64,000 nt of DNA from Gallaecimonas sp. GXIMD4217 (GCF_038087665.1 NZ_CP149925.1:1081455-1145454); one strand, 5' to 3'. Positions 27,429 through 38,311 are shown, numbered from the stretch's first letter. The notes: generated by a model not told the origin, from the sequence alone. Numbers and translations: made by a program.

Positions 27429-27935
27429 TCAGAGAGCGGCAGGCCTGAGGTAGTGGCGATAGTAGCCGACCAGATTGCTGGCCAGAAACAGCACTTCCAT
27501 CAGCACGGCCATGGGTGAGCCCTGCAGGGCGTTATTGAGCAACCACAGGGTGGTGCCGGCCATCATACCCAGCCTGAGCCGTCTGTCATCGACCTCAAAG
27601 GCAGCCAGGGTCTGCAGCGATGATCCTGCCAGGGCCAGCAGGCTCAAGGGGCCACCGTAAGTCAGGAAGGTTGCCGTGGTGGCCAGCAGCAGGAACAGCC
27701 CCAACCAGATCCTGGCGGTGCTGAAGATACATACCAGGTAGCGGGCGCTGGCAAGCAGCATCAGCGCCGCTGCTGTCATCTTGTCCAGCAGCAGGAAATG
27801 GCTGGCGATCAACAGGCCAGCGGCACACAGGCAGGCGACGACAGCCCGCCTGTCCCTGAATTGAAATGAGGCAAGATCGAAGCAGATGGCAGCCGCTACC
27901 AGGCATTGGGAAAGCATGAAGTCAGTCAAGGGCAT
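27429..27935 (-). CDS. YgjV-like inner-membrane protein
   Basis: 168 residues with about six hydrophobic segments; pattern (FQFRDRRAVVACLCAAGLL, NNALQGSPMAVLMEVLFLASN) resembles E. coli YgjV, function unknown. The ATG at 27,935 gives the YgjV-like start; an in-frame ATG at 27,989 overlaps the upstream regulator stop (TAATG) and would add 18 polar residues, so translational coupling from there is possible. Confidence 0.65.
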   Translation of the reverse strand: MPLTDFMLSQCLVAAAICFDLASFQFRDRRAVVACLCAAGLLIASHFLLLDKMTAAALMLLASARYLVCIFSTARIWLGLFLLLATTATFLTYGGPLSLLALAGSSLQTLAAFEVDDRRLRLGMMAGTTLWLLNNALQGSPMAVLMEVLFLASNLVGYYRHYLRPAAL

Positions 27936-27988
27936 CACCTCTGGGTTTGGGGGATGCCTTAGCGTGCACCGATCGTTGCAGGCCGCCA

Positions 27989-28573
27989 TTAACCTTGGTT
28001 AATGCGACGGCGCAGCCGGGACAGGCTGATGGGGCTTATGCCGATGTAGTTGGCTAGTTGAACCTGGTTGAGCTGGGTTAGCCAGTGGGGGGCATGGCGG
28101 CAAAGGTGACGGTAGCGTTGCTCCGGACTGTTCAGCAGCAGGAATGCCTCCTTCTGCTCCTTGTACAGTAGCTGCCGTTGCAGCAGGGCCAGGCGGGCGG
28201 CCTGCCAGCCTGGTGCTTCCAGCACTGACAGGGGCAGGCGCAATGCCGTTACGGCATCCAGTGTTTCTAGCTGGTAGGCAGCAGGTACGCCGCTTAGCCA
28301 ACTGTTGTAGAGCAGGCAGAGTTCGCCGGGGAAATAGAACTCCTTGCAGCGCTCGGTACCGTCTTCCCGGTAATGGCAAGCCCTGATCAGGCCCTCCTGC
28401 ACCAAGTAGGCATGGTGCTGGTATTGGCCTTGGGCCAGCAGCACAGTGCCGGCTGCCGCCTGGACTGGCTTCAGCTGCGCCTGTTGGGCGCGAAAGGCAT
28501 CTTCAGCCACGCCCAGCTTGGCAAAATAGCGGGCTGGTTCGACTATGGGCGGGATGGCGCCATGTAGCGTCAT
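27989..28573 (-). CDS. Crp/Fnr-family transcriptional regulator
   Basis: 194 residues: cyclic-nucleotide-binding-type beta-roll (GTVLLAQGQYQHHAYLVQEG, FYFPGEL) and a C-terminal helix-turn-helix (VQLANYIGISPISLSRLRRR). No Fnr-type N-terminal Cys cluster, so not an Fe-S oxygen sensor. The ligand is unknown. It directly precedes the YgjV-like gene, its most likely target or partner. Confidence 0.8.
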   Translation of the reverse strand: MTLHGAIPPIVEPARYFAKLGVAEDAFRAQQAQLKPVQAAAGTVLLAQGQYQHHAYLVQEGLIRACHYREDGTERCKEFYFPGELCLLYNSWLSGVPAAYQLETLDAVTALRLPLSVLEAPGWQAARLALLQRQLLYKEQKEAFLLLNSPEQRYRHLCRHAPHWLTQLNQVQLANYIGISPISLSRLRRRINQG

Positions 28574-28601
28574 GGTAAAGGGAGAGCCCTGTCTGTTTCC
28601 C

Positions 28602-29108
28602 TCAACGCCTGAGATTGGCGAGCAATACCGGCAGCAGTACCAGCAGGTAGAGGCCGAACACCAGGATCATCCACTGGGGCATGGAATAGCCCAGGAACTC
28701 CCAGACCGCCTGGCTGCAGTCGCCCCTGGCCTCGAACACCGCCGGCAGCCACTGGTCCAGCTTGAGCCAGGCCGGGAAGTCGGGGATGAAGGCGCATTGC
28801 TTGAAGGGGGAGGGATCGAGCTGCAGATCCACATGCTCGACGGCAATTGCCAGGCCCCAGCCGGCGGCCACACCCCAGCCCGCCAGGGCCAGCCAGCGCA
28901 GGGCGGCAAAGGCCGGGGCCACGGCCCCTACCAGGCCGGCCAGTACCAGGCCCAGCACGGCCACCCGCTGGTAGATACACATGACGCAAGGCTCCAGCCT
29001 CATGCCGTATTGGAAATAGAGGGCCGTCATCTCCAGGCCGAGGGCGGTGGCGGCCAGCAGCAGCCAGGGGCTGCGACGGCGTGAGAGGCGGGCAAGTGCA
29101 GCGAACAT
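28602..29108 (-). CDS. dsbB: Disulfide bond formation protein DsbB
   Basis: 168 residues, four TM helices. All four active cysteines are present at near-E. coli positions: Cys41/Cys44 (EPCVMCIYQR) and Cys105/Cys131. It reoxidises DsbA and passes electrons to quinone. Lies behind nhaB as in E. coli, with a terminator between. Confidence 0.93.
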   Translation of the reverse strand: MFAALARLSRRRSPWLLLAATALGLEMTALYFQYGMRLEPCVMCIYQRVAVLGLVLAGLVGAVAPAFAALRWLALAGWGVAAGWGLAIAVEHVDLQLDPSPFKQCAFIPDFPAWLKLDQWLPAVFEARGDCSQAVWEFLGYSMPQWMILVFGLYLLVLLPVLLANLRR

Positions 29109-29152
29109 GTAAAACCTGTACTTATTGAAAACCGATGGCAGCTATTAAACAA

Positions 29153-29180
29153 AAAAAGCCGTGCTGGCGCACGGCTTTTG
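29153..29180 (-). terminator. Terminator after nhaB
   Basis: On the minus strand AAAAGCCGTGC / GCACGGCTTTT followed by further T's, six bases past the nhaB stop and before dsbB. Confidence 0.82.
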
Positions 29181-29185
29181 ATGTT

Positions 29186-30778
29186 TTAGTGGCCGCTGCT
29201 CGGGGCCTGGATCTCCGTGGCCGAGTGATGGCTTATCCACTGCGCGTCGTAGAACCACTGGGTACTGGCCTCGAGGCCGTAGTAGACCATGGCCATGCCC
29301 AGCAGTGACAGCACTATGGTGTAGGGCAGGGCCATCCACACCATGCGACCGTAGGACAGGCGCAGCAGCGGTGCCAGGGTGGAGGTCAGCAGGAACAGGA
29401 AGGCGGCCTGGCCGTTCGGCGTGGCCACGGACGGCAGGTTGGTGCCGGTGTTGATGGCCACCGCCAGCAGATCGTACTGGTCGCGGCTGATCTGGCCGTG
29501 GGCCAGGGCACTCTTGATCTCGTTGATGTAGACGGTGCCCACGAAGACGTTGTCTGAGACCATGGAGAGCAGGCCGTTGGCGATATAGAACATCACCAGC
29601 TGCACCTTGCCTTCGTAACCCAGCACCCACTCGATGACGGGGGTGAACAGCTGCTGGTCTATGATCACCGCCACTATGGTGAAGAACACCGACAGCAGGG
29701 CGGTAAAGGGCAGGGATTCCTCAAAGGCCTTGCCCAGCTGGTGCTCCTCGATGATGCCGCAGCTGGCGGTGGCCAGGATGATCACCGACAGGCCGATCAG
29801 GCCCACGGCGGCCAGGTGGAAGGCCAGGCCCACCACCAGCCAGATGCCGATCAGGGCCTGGGCCACCATCTTGGCCTTGTCCTTGTCGGTGCGCTTCTTG
29901 TCCTGGTATTCGGCGTAGTCGCTGAGGATCTGACGCACCGCCTCGGGCAGCTTGGCGCCATAGCCGAACACCTTGGTTTTCTCCACCACAAAGCAGGTCA
30001 CCAGGCCGGCGGCGAACACCGGCAGGGTCACAGGCGCCATGCGGATGAAGAATTCGATGAACTGCCAGCCGGACGACTCGGCGATGATCAGGTTCTGGGG
30101 CTCGCCGACCATGGTGCAGACGCCGCCCAGGGCGGTGCCGATGGCGGCATGCATCATCAAGTTGCGAAGAAATGCCCGGAAACTGTCGAGATCGGAGCGC
30201 TTGAGCTCCTGCAGGGTCTCGTCATTGGTGTGGTCGTGGTCGTCGTGGTGGTATTCCTTGCCGGACGCCACCTTGTGGTAGATGGAATAGAAACCGGTGG
30301 CCACGGCGATGATCACCGCCACCACGGTCAGGGCGTCCAGGAAGGCGGACAGCACGGCGGCGGCGGCGCAGAAGGCCAGGGACAGCACCGTCTTGGAGCG
30401 CACCCGGATCAGCAGCCGGGTGAAGATATAGAGCAGCAGCTGCTTCATGAAGTAGATGCCGGCCACCATGAAGATCAGCAGCAGCAGTACTTCCAGGTTG
30501 GCCACCAGCTCGGCCTTGACGTGCTTGGCGCTGGTCATGCCCAGCAGCACCGCTTCTATGGCCAGCAGGCCGCCGGGCTGCAGCGGGTAGCATTTCAGGG
30601 CCATGGCCAGGGTGAAGATGAACTCGATGATCAGCAGCCAGCCCGCTACGAAGGGATTGGCGGCGAAGATAATGGGATTGATGATCAAAAAGGCGATTAT
30701 CGCCAACTTGTACCAGTCCGGGGCCTGGCCCAGGAAGTTGCCGATAAAGGCCCTCGCAATGGAGTGCTTTCTTGTCAT
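29186..30778 (-). CDS. nhaB: Na+/H+ antiporter NhaB
   Basis: 530 residues, 12 or more TM segments; starts with the NhaB-type [19 protein letters not shown] and ends after [20 protein letters not shown]. Exchanges Na+ for H+ for sodium and pH homeostasis. Divergent from fadR, the enteric arrangement. Confidence 0.93.
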   Translation of the reverse strand: MTRKHSIARAFIGNFLGQAPDWYKLAIIAFLIINPIIFAANPFVAGWLLIIEFIFTLAMALKCYPLQPGGLLAIEAVLLGMTSAKHVKAELVANLEVLLLLIFMVAGIYFMKQLLLYIFTRLLIRVRSKTVLSLAFCAAAAVLSAFLDALTVVAVIIAVATGFYSIYHKVASGKEYHHDDHDHTNDETLQELKRSDLDSFRAFLRNLMMHAAIGTALGGVCTMVGEPQNLIIAESSGWQFIEFFIRMAPVTLPVFAAGLVTCFVVEKTKVFGYGAKLPEAVRQILSDYAEYQDKKRTDKDKAKMVAQALIGIWLVVGLAFHLAAVGLIGLSVIILATASCGIIEEHQLGKAFEESLPFTALLSVFFTIVAVIIDQQLFTPVIEWVLGYEGKVQLVMFYIANGLLSMVSDNVFVGTVYINEIKSALAHGQISRDQYDLLAVAINTGTNLPSVATPNGQAAFLFLLTSTLAPLLRLSYGRMVWMALPYTIVLSLLGMAMVYYGLEASTQWFYDAQWISHHSATEIQAPSSGH

Positions 30779-30966
30779 GACTGTGGTTCTCTAGGGATCA
30801 TATTTTGATAGTTTTTCTGCCATCTTAGGGACTATCGAGCAAGAATGCACTCCTACCTGATGGGTAAAAACGGCGCCTGGGCGCAGAGAGTTTATTTTTC
30901 TTATCCCCCTCGCTAGAATCGGCTAGGATTTCCCGTATAACGACTACAAACAGGCAGCGAATTTGC

Positions 30967-31680
30967 ATGATTATTAAAGCGCAAAGCCCAGCAGGATTTG
31001 CTGAGGAATACATTATTGAGTCGATCTGGAACAATCGCTTTCCACCCGGCTCAATACTGCCGGCAGAGCGGGAGTTGTCGGAGCTCATCGGGGTGACGCG
31101 CACCACTTTGCGTGAAGTCTTGCAGCGGCTGGCCCGTGACGGCTGGCTGACCATACAGCACGGTAAGCCGACCAAGGTCAACAACTTCTGGGAAACCAGC
31201 GGCCTGAACATACTGGAGACCCTGGCTCGCCTTGATCAGGAGAAGTTTCCTGAACTTGTCGACCATTTGCTGTCCGCTCGCACCAATATCAGCGCCATCT
31301 TCATCCGCAGCGCCATCAAGCACGCCCCCGACAAGGCCGCCAAGGTACTGGCCGAGGCCCGTGAACTCAGCGAAGACCCCATCGCCTTTGCCGAATACGA
31401 CTACAACCTGCACCATGCCCTGGCCAACGCCTCCGGCAACCCCATCTATGTGCTGACCCTGAACGGCTTCAAGGGTCTGTACAGCCGGGTGGGCAAGTAC
31501 TACTTCTCCAATGCCAAGGCACGGGACGTGGCCCTGAGCTACTACGCCGAGCTGCAGAAGCTGGCCGAGACCAAGAACTTCAACGACGCCCCCAACCTGG
31601 TCCGTAAATACGGCCTGGAGTCCGGCAAGGTCTGGCTGTCCATGCGTGGCGACATGCCCTCGGACATCGTCGACCGTTAA
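30967..31680 (+). CDS. fadR: Fatty acid metabolism regulator FadR
   Basis: 237 residues. N-terminal GntR winged helix ([20 protein letters not shown]) and the all-helical acyl-CoA domain ([25 protein letters not shown]). FadR represses beta-oxidation and activates fabA/fabB, and is released by acyl-CoA, the product of FadD also in this window. Ends at a strong terminator. Confidence 0.93.
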   Translation: MIIKAQSPAGFAEEYIIESIWNNRFPPGSILPAERELSELIGVTRTTLREVLQRLARDGWLTIQHGKPTKVNNFWETSGLNILETLARLDQEKFPELVDHLLSARTNISAIFIRSAIKHAPDKAAKVLAEARELSEDPIAFAEYDYNLHHALANASGNPIYVLTLNGFKGLYSRVGKYYFSNAKARDVALSYYAELQKLAETKNFNDAPNLVRKYGLESGKVWLSMRGDMPSDIVDR

Positions 31681-31683
31681 CAG

Positions 31684-31711
31684 AAAAAGGCGCCACGGGG
31701 CGCCTTTTTTG
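31684..31711. terminator. Bidirectional terminator fadR / spoVR
   Basis: AAAAAGGCGCC-ACG-GGGCGCCTTTTTT between the convergent genes. Confidence 0.87.
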
Positions 31712-31712
31712 A

Positions 31713-33224
31713 TCACTCCTTCTCCACCTTGGGCGGGCAGCTGAAGCGCAGCTCCACCTCGCCGTTGCCGTGCTCCTCCTCCAGGTGCACGTCGAACTTC
31801 CAAAGCTGGTAGAGGTGCCTGAGCACCTCCATGGCTTCCTTCTCTTCAAGGGGGATGCGGTTGTGGCGGATATGGCGCAGCGTCAGTGAACGGTCGCCAC
31901 GGATGTCCACCTGCCAGACCTGGATGTTGGGCTCGTTGTTGGCCAGGTTGTACTGGGCCGAAAGGGACTCGCGGATCTGGCGGTAGCCCTCCTCGTCATG
32001 GATGGCGGAGATGCCCAGGTAGTTCTTCTGGTCGTCGTCCAATACCGAGAACAGCCGGAAGTCGCGGATCAGCTTGGGGGACAGGTACTGGCCCACGAAG
32101 GACTCGTCCTTGAAGTTCTCCATGGCGAAATGCAGGGTCTCCAGCCAGTTGCTGCCGGCCACGTCGGGCAGGAAACGCTTGTCTTCCTCGGTGGGCTCCT
32201 CGCAGATGCGGCGGATGTCCTTGTACATGTTGAAGCCCAGGGCATAGGGGTTGATGCCGCTGTAGTAAGGGCTGTTGTACGGCGGCTGGTAGATCACGTT
32301 GGTATGGGAGTGCAGCACCTCCATCACGAAGCGGTCGGTGATCAGGCCTTCGTCGTAGAGGTGGTTGATGATGGTGTAGTGCCAGAAGGTGGCCCAGCCC
32401 TCGTTCATGACCTGGGTCTGGCGCTGGGGATAGAAATACTGGGCGACCTTGCGGACGATGCGGACGATCTCCCGCTGCCAGGGCTCCAGCAGCGGCGCGT
32501 TCTTCTCGATGAAGTAGAGCAGGTTCTCCTGGGGCTCGGCGGGGTAGCGCTGCTTCTGCTCCTTCTCCCGCTTCTTCTTCGGCAAGGTCTTCCACAGCTC
32601 GTTGACCTGGCTCTGCAGGTATTCTTCCCGCTCCTCCTGGCGGCGCTTTTCCTCGGCCAGGGAGATCTCCGCGGGCCTCTTGTAACGGTCGACCCCCAGG
32701 TTCATCAGGGCATGGCAGGCATCCAGCAGCTTTTCGACCTCGTTCACGCCGTGGCGCTCCTCGCACTCGCCGATATAGCGGCGGGCGAACAGCAGGTAGT
32801 CGATGATGGAGTCGGCGTCCGTCCAGGTCTTGAACAGGTAGTTGTTCTTGAAGAAGGAGTTGTGGCCGTAGCTGGCGTGGGCGATGACCAGGGCCTGCAT
32901 GGGCAGGGTGTTCTCCTCCATCAGGTAGGCGATGCAGGGGTTGGAGTTGATGACGATCTCGTAGGCCAGGCCCATCTGGCCGCGCTTGTAGTTCTGCTCG
33001 GAGTGGATGAACTTCTTGCCGAAGGACCAGTGGTGGTAGCCGATGGGCATGCCCACCGAGGAGTAGGCGTCCAGCATCTGTTCGGCGGTGATCACCTCGA
33101 TCTGGTTGGGGTAGGTGTCGAGACCGTAATGTTCGGCGACCCGGGCGATTTCGGTTTCGTAGCGCTGCAAGAGCTCGAATGTCCAGTCCGGACCATCGGG
33201 CAACGGCGTCTTTGCCTTGCTCAT
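31713..33224 (-). CDS. SpoVR family protein (YcgB-like)
   Basis: 503 residues, the family's usual size: GMPIGYHHWSFGKKF, MEENTLPMQALVIAHASYGH and QTQVMNEGWATFWHY are SpoVR hallmarks. Named for a B. subtilis cortex protein but present in non-sporulating gammaproteobacteria with yeaG/yeaH. Its molecular function is unknown. Start ATG at 33,224 with AGGAGGTGCC just ahead, 8 bases after yeaH. Confidence 0.9.
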   Translation of the reverse strand: MSKAKTPLPDGPDWTFELLQRYETEIARVAEHYGLDTYPNQIEVITAEQMLDAYSSVGMPIGYHHWSFGKKFIHSEQNYKRGQMGLAYEIVINSNPCIAYLMEENTLPMQALVIAHASYGHNSFFKNNYLFKTWTDADSIIDYLLFARRYIGECEERHGVNEVEKLLDACHALMNLGVDRYKRPAEISLAEEKRRQEEREEYLQSQVNELWKTLPKKKREKEQKQRYPAEPQENLLYFIEKNAPLLEPWQREIVRIVRKVAQYFYPQRQTQVMNEGWATFWHYTIINHLYDEGLITDRFVMEVLHSHTNVIYQPPYNSPYYSGINPYALGFNMYKDIRRICEEPTEEDKRFLPDVAGSNWLETLHFAMENFKDESFVGQYLSPKLIRDFRLFSVLDDDQKNYLGISAIHDEEGYRQIRESLSAQYNLANNEPNIQVWQVDIRGDRSLTLRHIRHNRIPLEEKEAMEVLRHLYQLWKFDVHLEEEHGNGEVELRFSCPPKVEKE

Positions 33225-33232
33225 GGCACCTC

Positions 33233-34501
33233 CTAGGCGGCCTGCTTGCGAAAGAGTTCCCTGAATACCGGGTAGATGTCCTCTACCGTCTGGATCTGCT
33301 GCATGGCGAAGTTGGGGAAGGCCTGCTGCAGGGCCTCGTATTCCCGCCACAAGGTCTGGTGGGCCCTGTGGGTGATCTCCACATAGGTGTAGTAGCGCAC
33401 ATGGGGCAGGATCTGCTTCTCCATGATCTCCTTGCAGAAGGGGGAGTCGTCGGCCCAGTTGTCACCGTCCGAGGCCTGGGCGGCATAGACGTTCCACTGG
33501 CCGGGGGGATAACGGCTGTGCATGATGTCGGCCATCATGTTCAGGGCCGAGGAGACGATGGTGCCGCCGGTCTCCTGGGAGTAGAAGAATTCGTGCTCGT
33601 CCACCTCCTTGGCCTGGGTATGGTGGCGGATGAACACCACGTCGATGTGCTCGTAGGTGCGGGTCAGGAACAGGTACAGCAGGATATAGAAGCGCTTGGC
33701 CATGTCCTTGGTGGCCTGATCCATGGAGCCGGACACGTCCATCAGGCAGAACATCACCGCCCGGCTGGTGGGGATGGGGTAACGCTCGAAGTTGTTGTAG
33801 CGCAGGTCGAAGGTATCGATGAAGGGCACCTTCTCGATGGCCTGTTTGAGCTCGGCGATTTCCTCCTTGAGGGCGTTGATGTCCTCCTGGCTGGCGGTGG
33901 GATCCTGTTCCAGCTCGGCCAGCTGCGCCTCCAGCTCCGCCAGGCGGCGCTTGCGCCCGGCGGTCAGGGCCATGCGCCTGGCCAGGCTCTGCTGCAGGGA
34001 GCGCACCACGTTGATGCGGGTGGGCACGCCGTCGGTGACGAAGCCGGCGCGGCGGGTCTCCCATTCCACCAGCTTGTCGAGCTGGGTCTTCTCCAGGTTG
34101 GGCAGCTCCAGATCCTCGAACAGCAGATCCAGGTATTCGTCCTTGGAGATCTGGAACACGAAGTCGTCCTGGCCTTCCCCCTGGTTGGAGGCCTGGCCTT
34201 CGCCACTGCCGCCGCCGGCCCCGCCCAGGGGCCGCTCTATCTTGTCTCCCTTGGTGAACTGGTCGTTGCCCGGGTGCACCCGCTCGCGGATGCCGCCCTT
34301 GCCCTGGTGGAAGATGGGCTCGGAGATGTCCCGGGCCGGGATGGACACCGACTCACCGGTGTCGATGTCCTTGATGGAACGCTTGGTGATGGCATCGGAC
34401 ACCGCCTTCTTGATCTGCTTCTTGTAGCGACGCAGGAAGCGATTGCGGTTGACGGTGCTCTTGCCCTTGGCGTTCTGCCGTCGGTCGATGAAAGGGGCCA
34501 T
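33233..34501 (-). CDS. yeaH: YeaH/YhbH family protein (DUF444)
   Basis: 422 residues: Gly-rich linker ([10 protein letters not shown]), coiled coil near 185-220 ([26 protein letters not shown]), then a VWA-like domain with MIDAS motif DVSGSMD. Middle gene of prkA-yeaH-spoVR. Likely partner of the PrkA kinase in stationary-phase or nitrogen-starvation response; inference from E. coli. Confidence 0.9.
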   Translation of the reverse strand: MAPFIDRRQNAKGKSTVNRNRFLRRYKKQIKKAVSDAITKRSIKDIDTGESVSIPARDISEPIFHQGKGGIRERVHPGNDQFTKGDKIERPLGGAGGGSGEGQASNQGEGQDDFVFQISKDEYLDLLFEDLELPNLEKTQLDKLVEWETRRAGFVTDGVPTRINVVRSLQQSLARRMALTAGRKRRLAELEAQLAELEQDPTASQEDINALKEEIAELKQAIEKVPFIDTFDLRYNNFERYPIPTSRAVMFCLMDVSGSMDQATKDMAKRFYILLYLFLTRTYEHIDVVFIRHHTQAKEVDEHEFFYSQETGGTIVSSALNMMADIMHSRYPPGQWNVYAAQASDGDNWADDSPFCKEIMEKQILPHVRYYTYVEITHRAHQTLWREYEALQQAFPNFAMQQIQTVEDIYPVFRELFRKQAA

Positions 34502-34518
34502 GTTTCCTCCTCAGCCGG

Positions 34519-36441
34519 TCAGGAGGACTTACGGACCCGCAGGTACCAGTCGGACAGCAGCCGGACCTGTTTGCGGGTGTAGCCCTTTTGCATCATGCGT
34601 TGTACGAAGTCGTCGTGCTTCTTTTTCTCTTCGGCCGAGGTCTTGGCGTTGAAGGAGATCACCGGCAGCAGCTCCTCGGTGTTGGAGAACATCTTCTTCT
34701 CGATGACGGTCCTGAGCTTCTCGTAGCTGGTCCAGGCCGGGTTCTTGCCGTTGTGGCTGGCCCTGGCCCGCAGCACGAAGTTGACGATCTCGTTGCGGAA
34801 GTCCTTGGGGTTGGAGATCCCGGCCGGCTTCTCGATCTTCTCCAGCTCGGCGTTGAGGGCGGCCCGGTCGAACAGCTGGCCGGTCTCGGGATCCCGGTAT
34901 TCCTGATCCTGGATCCAGAAGTCGGCATAGGTCACGTAGCGGTCGAAGATGTTCTGGCCGTACTCGCTGTAGGACTCCAGGTAGGCGGTCTGGATCTCCT
35001 TGCCGATGAAGTCCACGTACTTGGGCACCAGGTAGCCCTTGAGGAATTCCTTGTACTTCTCGGCCTGCTCTTCCGGGAACTGCTCCCGCTCTATCTGCTG
35101 CTCCAGCACGTAGAACAGGTGCACCGGGTTGGCGGCCACCTCGGCGTGGTCGAAGTTGAACACCCGGGACAGGATCTTGAAGGCAAAGCGGGTCGACAGG
35201 CCGCTCATGCCCTCGTCCACGCCGGCGTAGTCCTTGTATTCCTGGTAGCTCTTGGCCTTGGGATCGGTGTCCTTGAGGGTTTCGCCGTCGTAGACCCGCA
35301 TCTTGGAATAGACGCTGGAGTTTTCCGGCTCCTTGATCCGCGACAGCACAGAGAACTGGGCCATGGTCTCCAGGGTGCCGGGGGCGCAGGGGGCCTCGGC
35401 CAGTTCGGAGTTCTCGATCAGCTTGTCGTAGATCTTGATCTCTTCCGACACCCGCAGGCAGTAGGGTACCTTGACGATGAACACCCTGTCCAGGAAGGCC
35501 TCGTTGTTGCGGTTGTTCTTGAAACTCAGCCATTCCGACTCGTTGGAGTGGGCCAGGATGATGCCCTGGAAGGGCAGGGCCGACAGGCTCTCGGTTGGAT
35601 TGTAGTTGCCCTCCTGGGTGGCGGTCAGCAGCGGGTGCAGTACCTTGATGGGGGCCTTGAACATCTCCACGAATTCCATGATGCCCTGGTTGGCCCGGCA
35701 CAGGGCGCCGGAGTAGCTGTAGGCATCGGGGTCGTCCTGGGAATAGTGCTCCAGCTGGCGGATGTCCACCTTGCCCACCAGGGCGGAGATGTCCTGGTTG
35801 TTCTCGTCGCCGGGTTCGGTCTTGGCGATGGCCCGCTGCATCAGGATGGACGGGTGCACCTTGACCACCCGGAACCGTGAGATGTCGCCGCCGTATTCCT
35901 TGAGGCGCTTGGCGGCCCAGGGCGACATGATCACCTCCAGGGCCCGGCGTGGAATGCCGTATTCCTCCTGCAGCACCTTGCCGTCCTCGTTGGGATCGAA
36001 CAGGCACAGGGGATGATCCTGCACCGGCGAGCCCTTGAGCATGTAGATGGGCTCTTTCTGCATCAGGTACTTGAGCTTCTCCGCCAGCGACGACTTACCG
36101 CCGCCCACGGGCCCCAGCAGGTAGAGGATCTGCTTGCGCTCCTCCAGGCCCTGGGCGGCATGCTTGAGGTAGGAGACGATCTGCTCGATCGCCTCCTCCA
36201 TGCCGTAGAACTCGTCGAAGGCCGGGTAGCGGGCGATGACCCTGTTGGAGAAGATCCGGCTCAGGCGGGGGTTCTGGGAGGTGTCGATCATTTCCGGCTC
36301 GCCTATGGCGGTGAGCAGCCGCTCCGCAGACGAGGCGTAGGCGCCCCGCTCCTGCTTGCACAGCTCCAGAAACTCCTCGACGGAATACTCTTCCTCTTTG
36401 GCTTCCTCGTAGCGTTGCCGATAGTGTTCGAAAATGCTCAT
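34519..36441 (-). CDS. yeaG: PrkA-type serine protein kinase (YeaG)
   Basis: 640 residues: AAA-type N-terminal domain with Walker A GPVGGGKSS (about residue 110) and a C-terminal PrkA kinase-like domain. First gene of the operon. E. coli YeaG is induced in stationary phase and nitrogen starvation. The ATG at 36,441 was chosen for the family N-terminus MSIFEHYRQRYEE. Confidence 0.92.
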   Translation of the reverse strand: MSIFEHYRQRYEEAKEEEYSVEEFLELCKQERGAYASSAERLLTAIGEPEMIDTSQNPRLSRIFSNRVIARYPAFDEFYGMEEAIEQIVSYLKHAAQGLEERKQILYLLGPVGGGKSSLAEKLKYLMQKEPIYMLKGSPVQDHPLCLFDPNEDGKVLQEEYGIPRRALEVIMSPWAAKRLKEYGGDISRFRVVKVHPSILMQRAIAKTEPGDENNQDISALVGKVDIRQLEHYSQDDPDAYSYSGALCRANQGIMEFVEMFKAPIKVLHPLLTATQEGNYNPTESLSALPFQGIILAHSNESEWLSFKNNRNNEAFLDRVFIVKVPYCLRVSEEIKIYDKLIENSELAEAPCAPGTLETMAQFSVLSRIKEPENSSVYSKMRVYDGETLKDTDPKAKSYQEYKDYAGVDEGMSGLSTRFAFKILSRVFNFDHAEVAANPVHLFYVLEQQIEREQFPEEQAEKYKEFLKGYLVPKYVDFIGKEIQTAYLESYSEYGQNIFDRYVTYADFWIQDQEYRDPETGQLFDRAALNAELEKIEKPAGISNPKDFRNEIVNFVLRARASHNGKNPAWTSYEKLRTVIEKKMFSNTEELLPVISFNAKTSAEEKKKHDDFVQRMMQKGYTRKQVRLLSDWYLRVRKSS

Positions 36442-36570
36442 GGCGCCCCCCAGTGACATGATCCCTGATAGGGACCGGTCAAAAATGCCGGTCCAGTTCA
36501 CACTTTTAAGGGTAGTAGCTGGTGGGCGAAATGCCGTTTTAACGCCGCGATTTTTAAGTGAAAAATGTTC

Positions 36571-37467
36571 TTAGCCGGGAAGGAAAATCTCGGCCAGCAT
36601 GCAGCGGGCGCTGCCGCCGCCAACGCTTTCTATGGTGGGGATGGCCACGGCTAACAGCCTGCCCAGGCTGGCCTTTTGCTGCGCGTCCAGATGGTCGAAG
36701 GCGGTCTGGGACAGCACCCAGAGCGGCTCGCCGTCGCCGTCCAGCACCTCCAGCATGTTGCCGCAGAAGGCCTCCATCTGGGCCTCGCTGATTTCCACCA
36801 GCTTATGATGCCGGCCGAGCTCTACCCGCACCCTGTCCCTGTCCTGCTCGGCCACCACCTCCAGGCAGGCCACCGCCTGGGCCTGGCCCAGGGCCATCAC
36901 CACATTGGTGTGGTAGACGGGGCCGCCGTGGCGGGAGCGGGTGGCAAAGGCCACCACCTGGTAGCCGATGGCCCGGGCAAAGCGGCGCAGCAGGGTTTCA
37001 TCGCAGCGCTCGGACAGGGCCGCGAAGACGCGCCTGTGCTCATGGTCGAACACCAGGGCGCCGGTGCCTTCCAGCACCTTGTCGCCGTCGTCCAGCCAGT
37101 GGGTTTCGCCCAGGGCGAAGCCGGCGCCGGCCAGCAGTGCCTGCAGCCGGGACACCCGCCTTTCGGCGTTGCGGTTGGCGGTCTTCATGGGGCAGATCCA
37201 CAGGCTGGCGTCGGGGCGGGTCATGAACCAGTTGTTGGGGAAGACCGCATCCGGGGTGACGGCCTGGTCGTCCTTGTCCAGCTCCAGGATGCGCACCCCG
37301 GCCTCTCGGAGCCTGGCCACCATGGCGCCGTACTCGGCCAGGGCCAGATCGCGCACGGCCGCCTGGTCCTGGCTGGGCTGGTGTTGGTAATGGTTGTCGC
37401 GGGCCGTCTGGGGATTGAAGGCGAAATCCACCGGCGGCACCATCAGCAGGCAGTTGGTGTTTTGCAT
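36571..37467 (-). CDS. CtlX-like amidinohydrolase (arginine deiminase-related)
   Basis: 298 residues of the amidinotransferase/penta-beta-propeller family: TPDAVFPNNWF, EGTGALVFDHEHR, GPVYHTNVVMALG and a C-terminal GGGSARCMLAEIF with the nucleophile Cys. Related proteins act on citrulline, arginine or dimethylarginine; the closest family I know is citrulline-utilising CtlX. Substrate inferred. It follows sodB after a terminator. Confidence 0.75.
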   Translation of the reverse strand: MQNTNCLLMVPPVDFAFNPQTARDNHYQHQPSQDQAAVRDLALAEYGAMVARLREAGVRILELDKDDQAVTPDAVFPNNWFMTRPDASLWICPMKTANRNAERRVSRLQALLAGAGFALGETHWLDDGDKVLEGTGALVFDHEHRRVFAALSERCDETLLRRFARAIGYQVVAFATRSRHGGPVYHTNVVMALGQAQAVACLEVVAEQDRDRVRVELGRHHKLVEISEAQMEAFCGNMLEVLDGDGEPLWVLSQTAFDHLDAQQKASLGRLLAVAIPTIESVGGGSARCMLAEIFLPG

Positions 37468-37469
37468 AT

Positions 37470-37497
37470 AAAAAAAGGCCCTCTGGGAGGGCCTTCC
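37470..37497 (-). terminator. Terminator after sodB
   Basis: On the minus strand AAGGCCCTC-CCA-GAGGGCCTT followed by a 7-T run. Confidence 0.85.
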
Positions 37498-37518
37498 ATC
37501 TCTTATCCCGGGCGGGAA

Positions 37519-38100
37519 TTATGCCGCAAGATTCTTGGCGACGAAATCCCAGTTGACCAGGGCCCAGAAGGCGTCCATGTACTTGGGACGGGCGTTGCGG
37601 TAGTCGATGTAGTAGGCGTGTTCCCATACGTCGACGGTCAGCAGCGGGGTCACACCGTCGGTCAGCGGGCAGCCGGCGTTGGAGGTGTTCTGGATGGCGA
37701 CGGTACCGTCGGCCTTCTTGACCAGCCAGGTCCAGCCGGAGCCGAAGTTGGTCACGGCAGACTTGGTGAACTCTTCCTTGAAGGCAGCGAAGGAGCCGAA
37801 GGCGGCGTTGATGGCGTCGGCCACGGCACCGGTGGGCTCGCCGCCACCGTTGGGGCTCAGGCAGTGCCAGTAGAAGGTGTGGTTCCACACCTGGGCGGCG
37901 TTGTTGAAGATACCACCGCTGGAGCTCTTGATGATGTCTTCCAGGGACTTGCCTTCAAACTCGGTGCCCGGTACCAGGTTGTTCAGGTTAACCACATAGG
38001 TGTTGTGGTGCTTGCCGTAGTGGTATTCCAGGGTCTCGGCGGAGATATGCGGTTCCAGTGCGTTCTGTTCGTAGGGCAGAGCAGGCAGTTCAAAAGCCAT
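37519..38100 (-). CDS. sodB: Iron superoxide dismutase
   Basis: 193 residues; metal ligands in YHYGKHH (His27), NHTFYW and [24 protein letters not shown] with Gln in the middle is the Fe-type marker. Cytoplasmic, converts superoxide to H2O2. AGGAGAGG lies just before the ATG at 38,100. Confidence 0.95.
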   Translation of the reverse strand: MAFELPALPYEQNALEPHISAETLEYHYGKHHNTYVVNLNNLVPGTEFEGKSLEDIIKSSSGGIFNNAAQVWNHTFYWHCLSPNGGGEPTGAVADAINAAFGSFAAFKEEFTKSAVTNFGSGWTWLVKKADGTVAIQNTSNAGCPLTDGVTPLLTVDVWEHAYYIDYRNARPKYMDAFWALVNWDFVAKNLAA

Positions 38101-38158
38101 GATTCCTCTCCTTTGGCTGTGGTTTGCGTGGCCTGGCCACGACATTTGCTCGTCCACT

Positions 38159-38186
38159 ATTGTACTCAAGGACGGGTCCCTGTGAA
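38159..38186 (-). promoter_or_regulatory. Predicted sodB promoter
   Basis: TTCACA and TACAAT with a 16-base spacer, about 59 bases before the sodB ATG. Prediction only. Confidence 0.45.
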
Positions 38187-38311
38187 TAAGTAAAGCTAAC
38201 TTTTTATAAACCTGACCGTTTCATGGGGGTATATGTCCCTACCACCTTTGGGGTTTGGGAGCGGCCATCCGGGCAGGTAGAATAGGGACAAATGCTGAAA
38301 CAGAGGTTGTC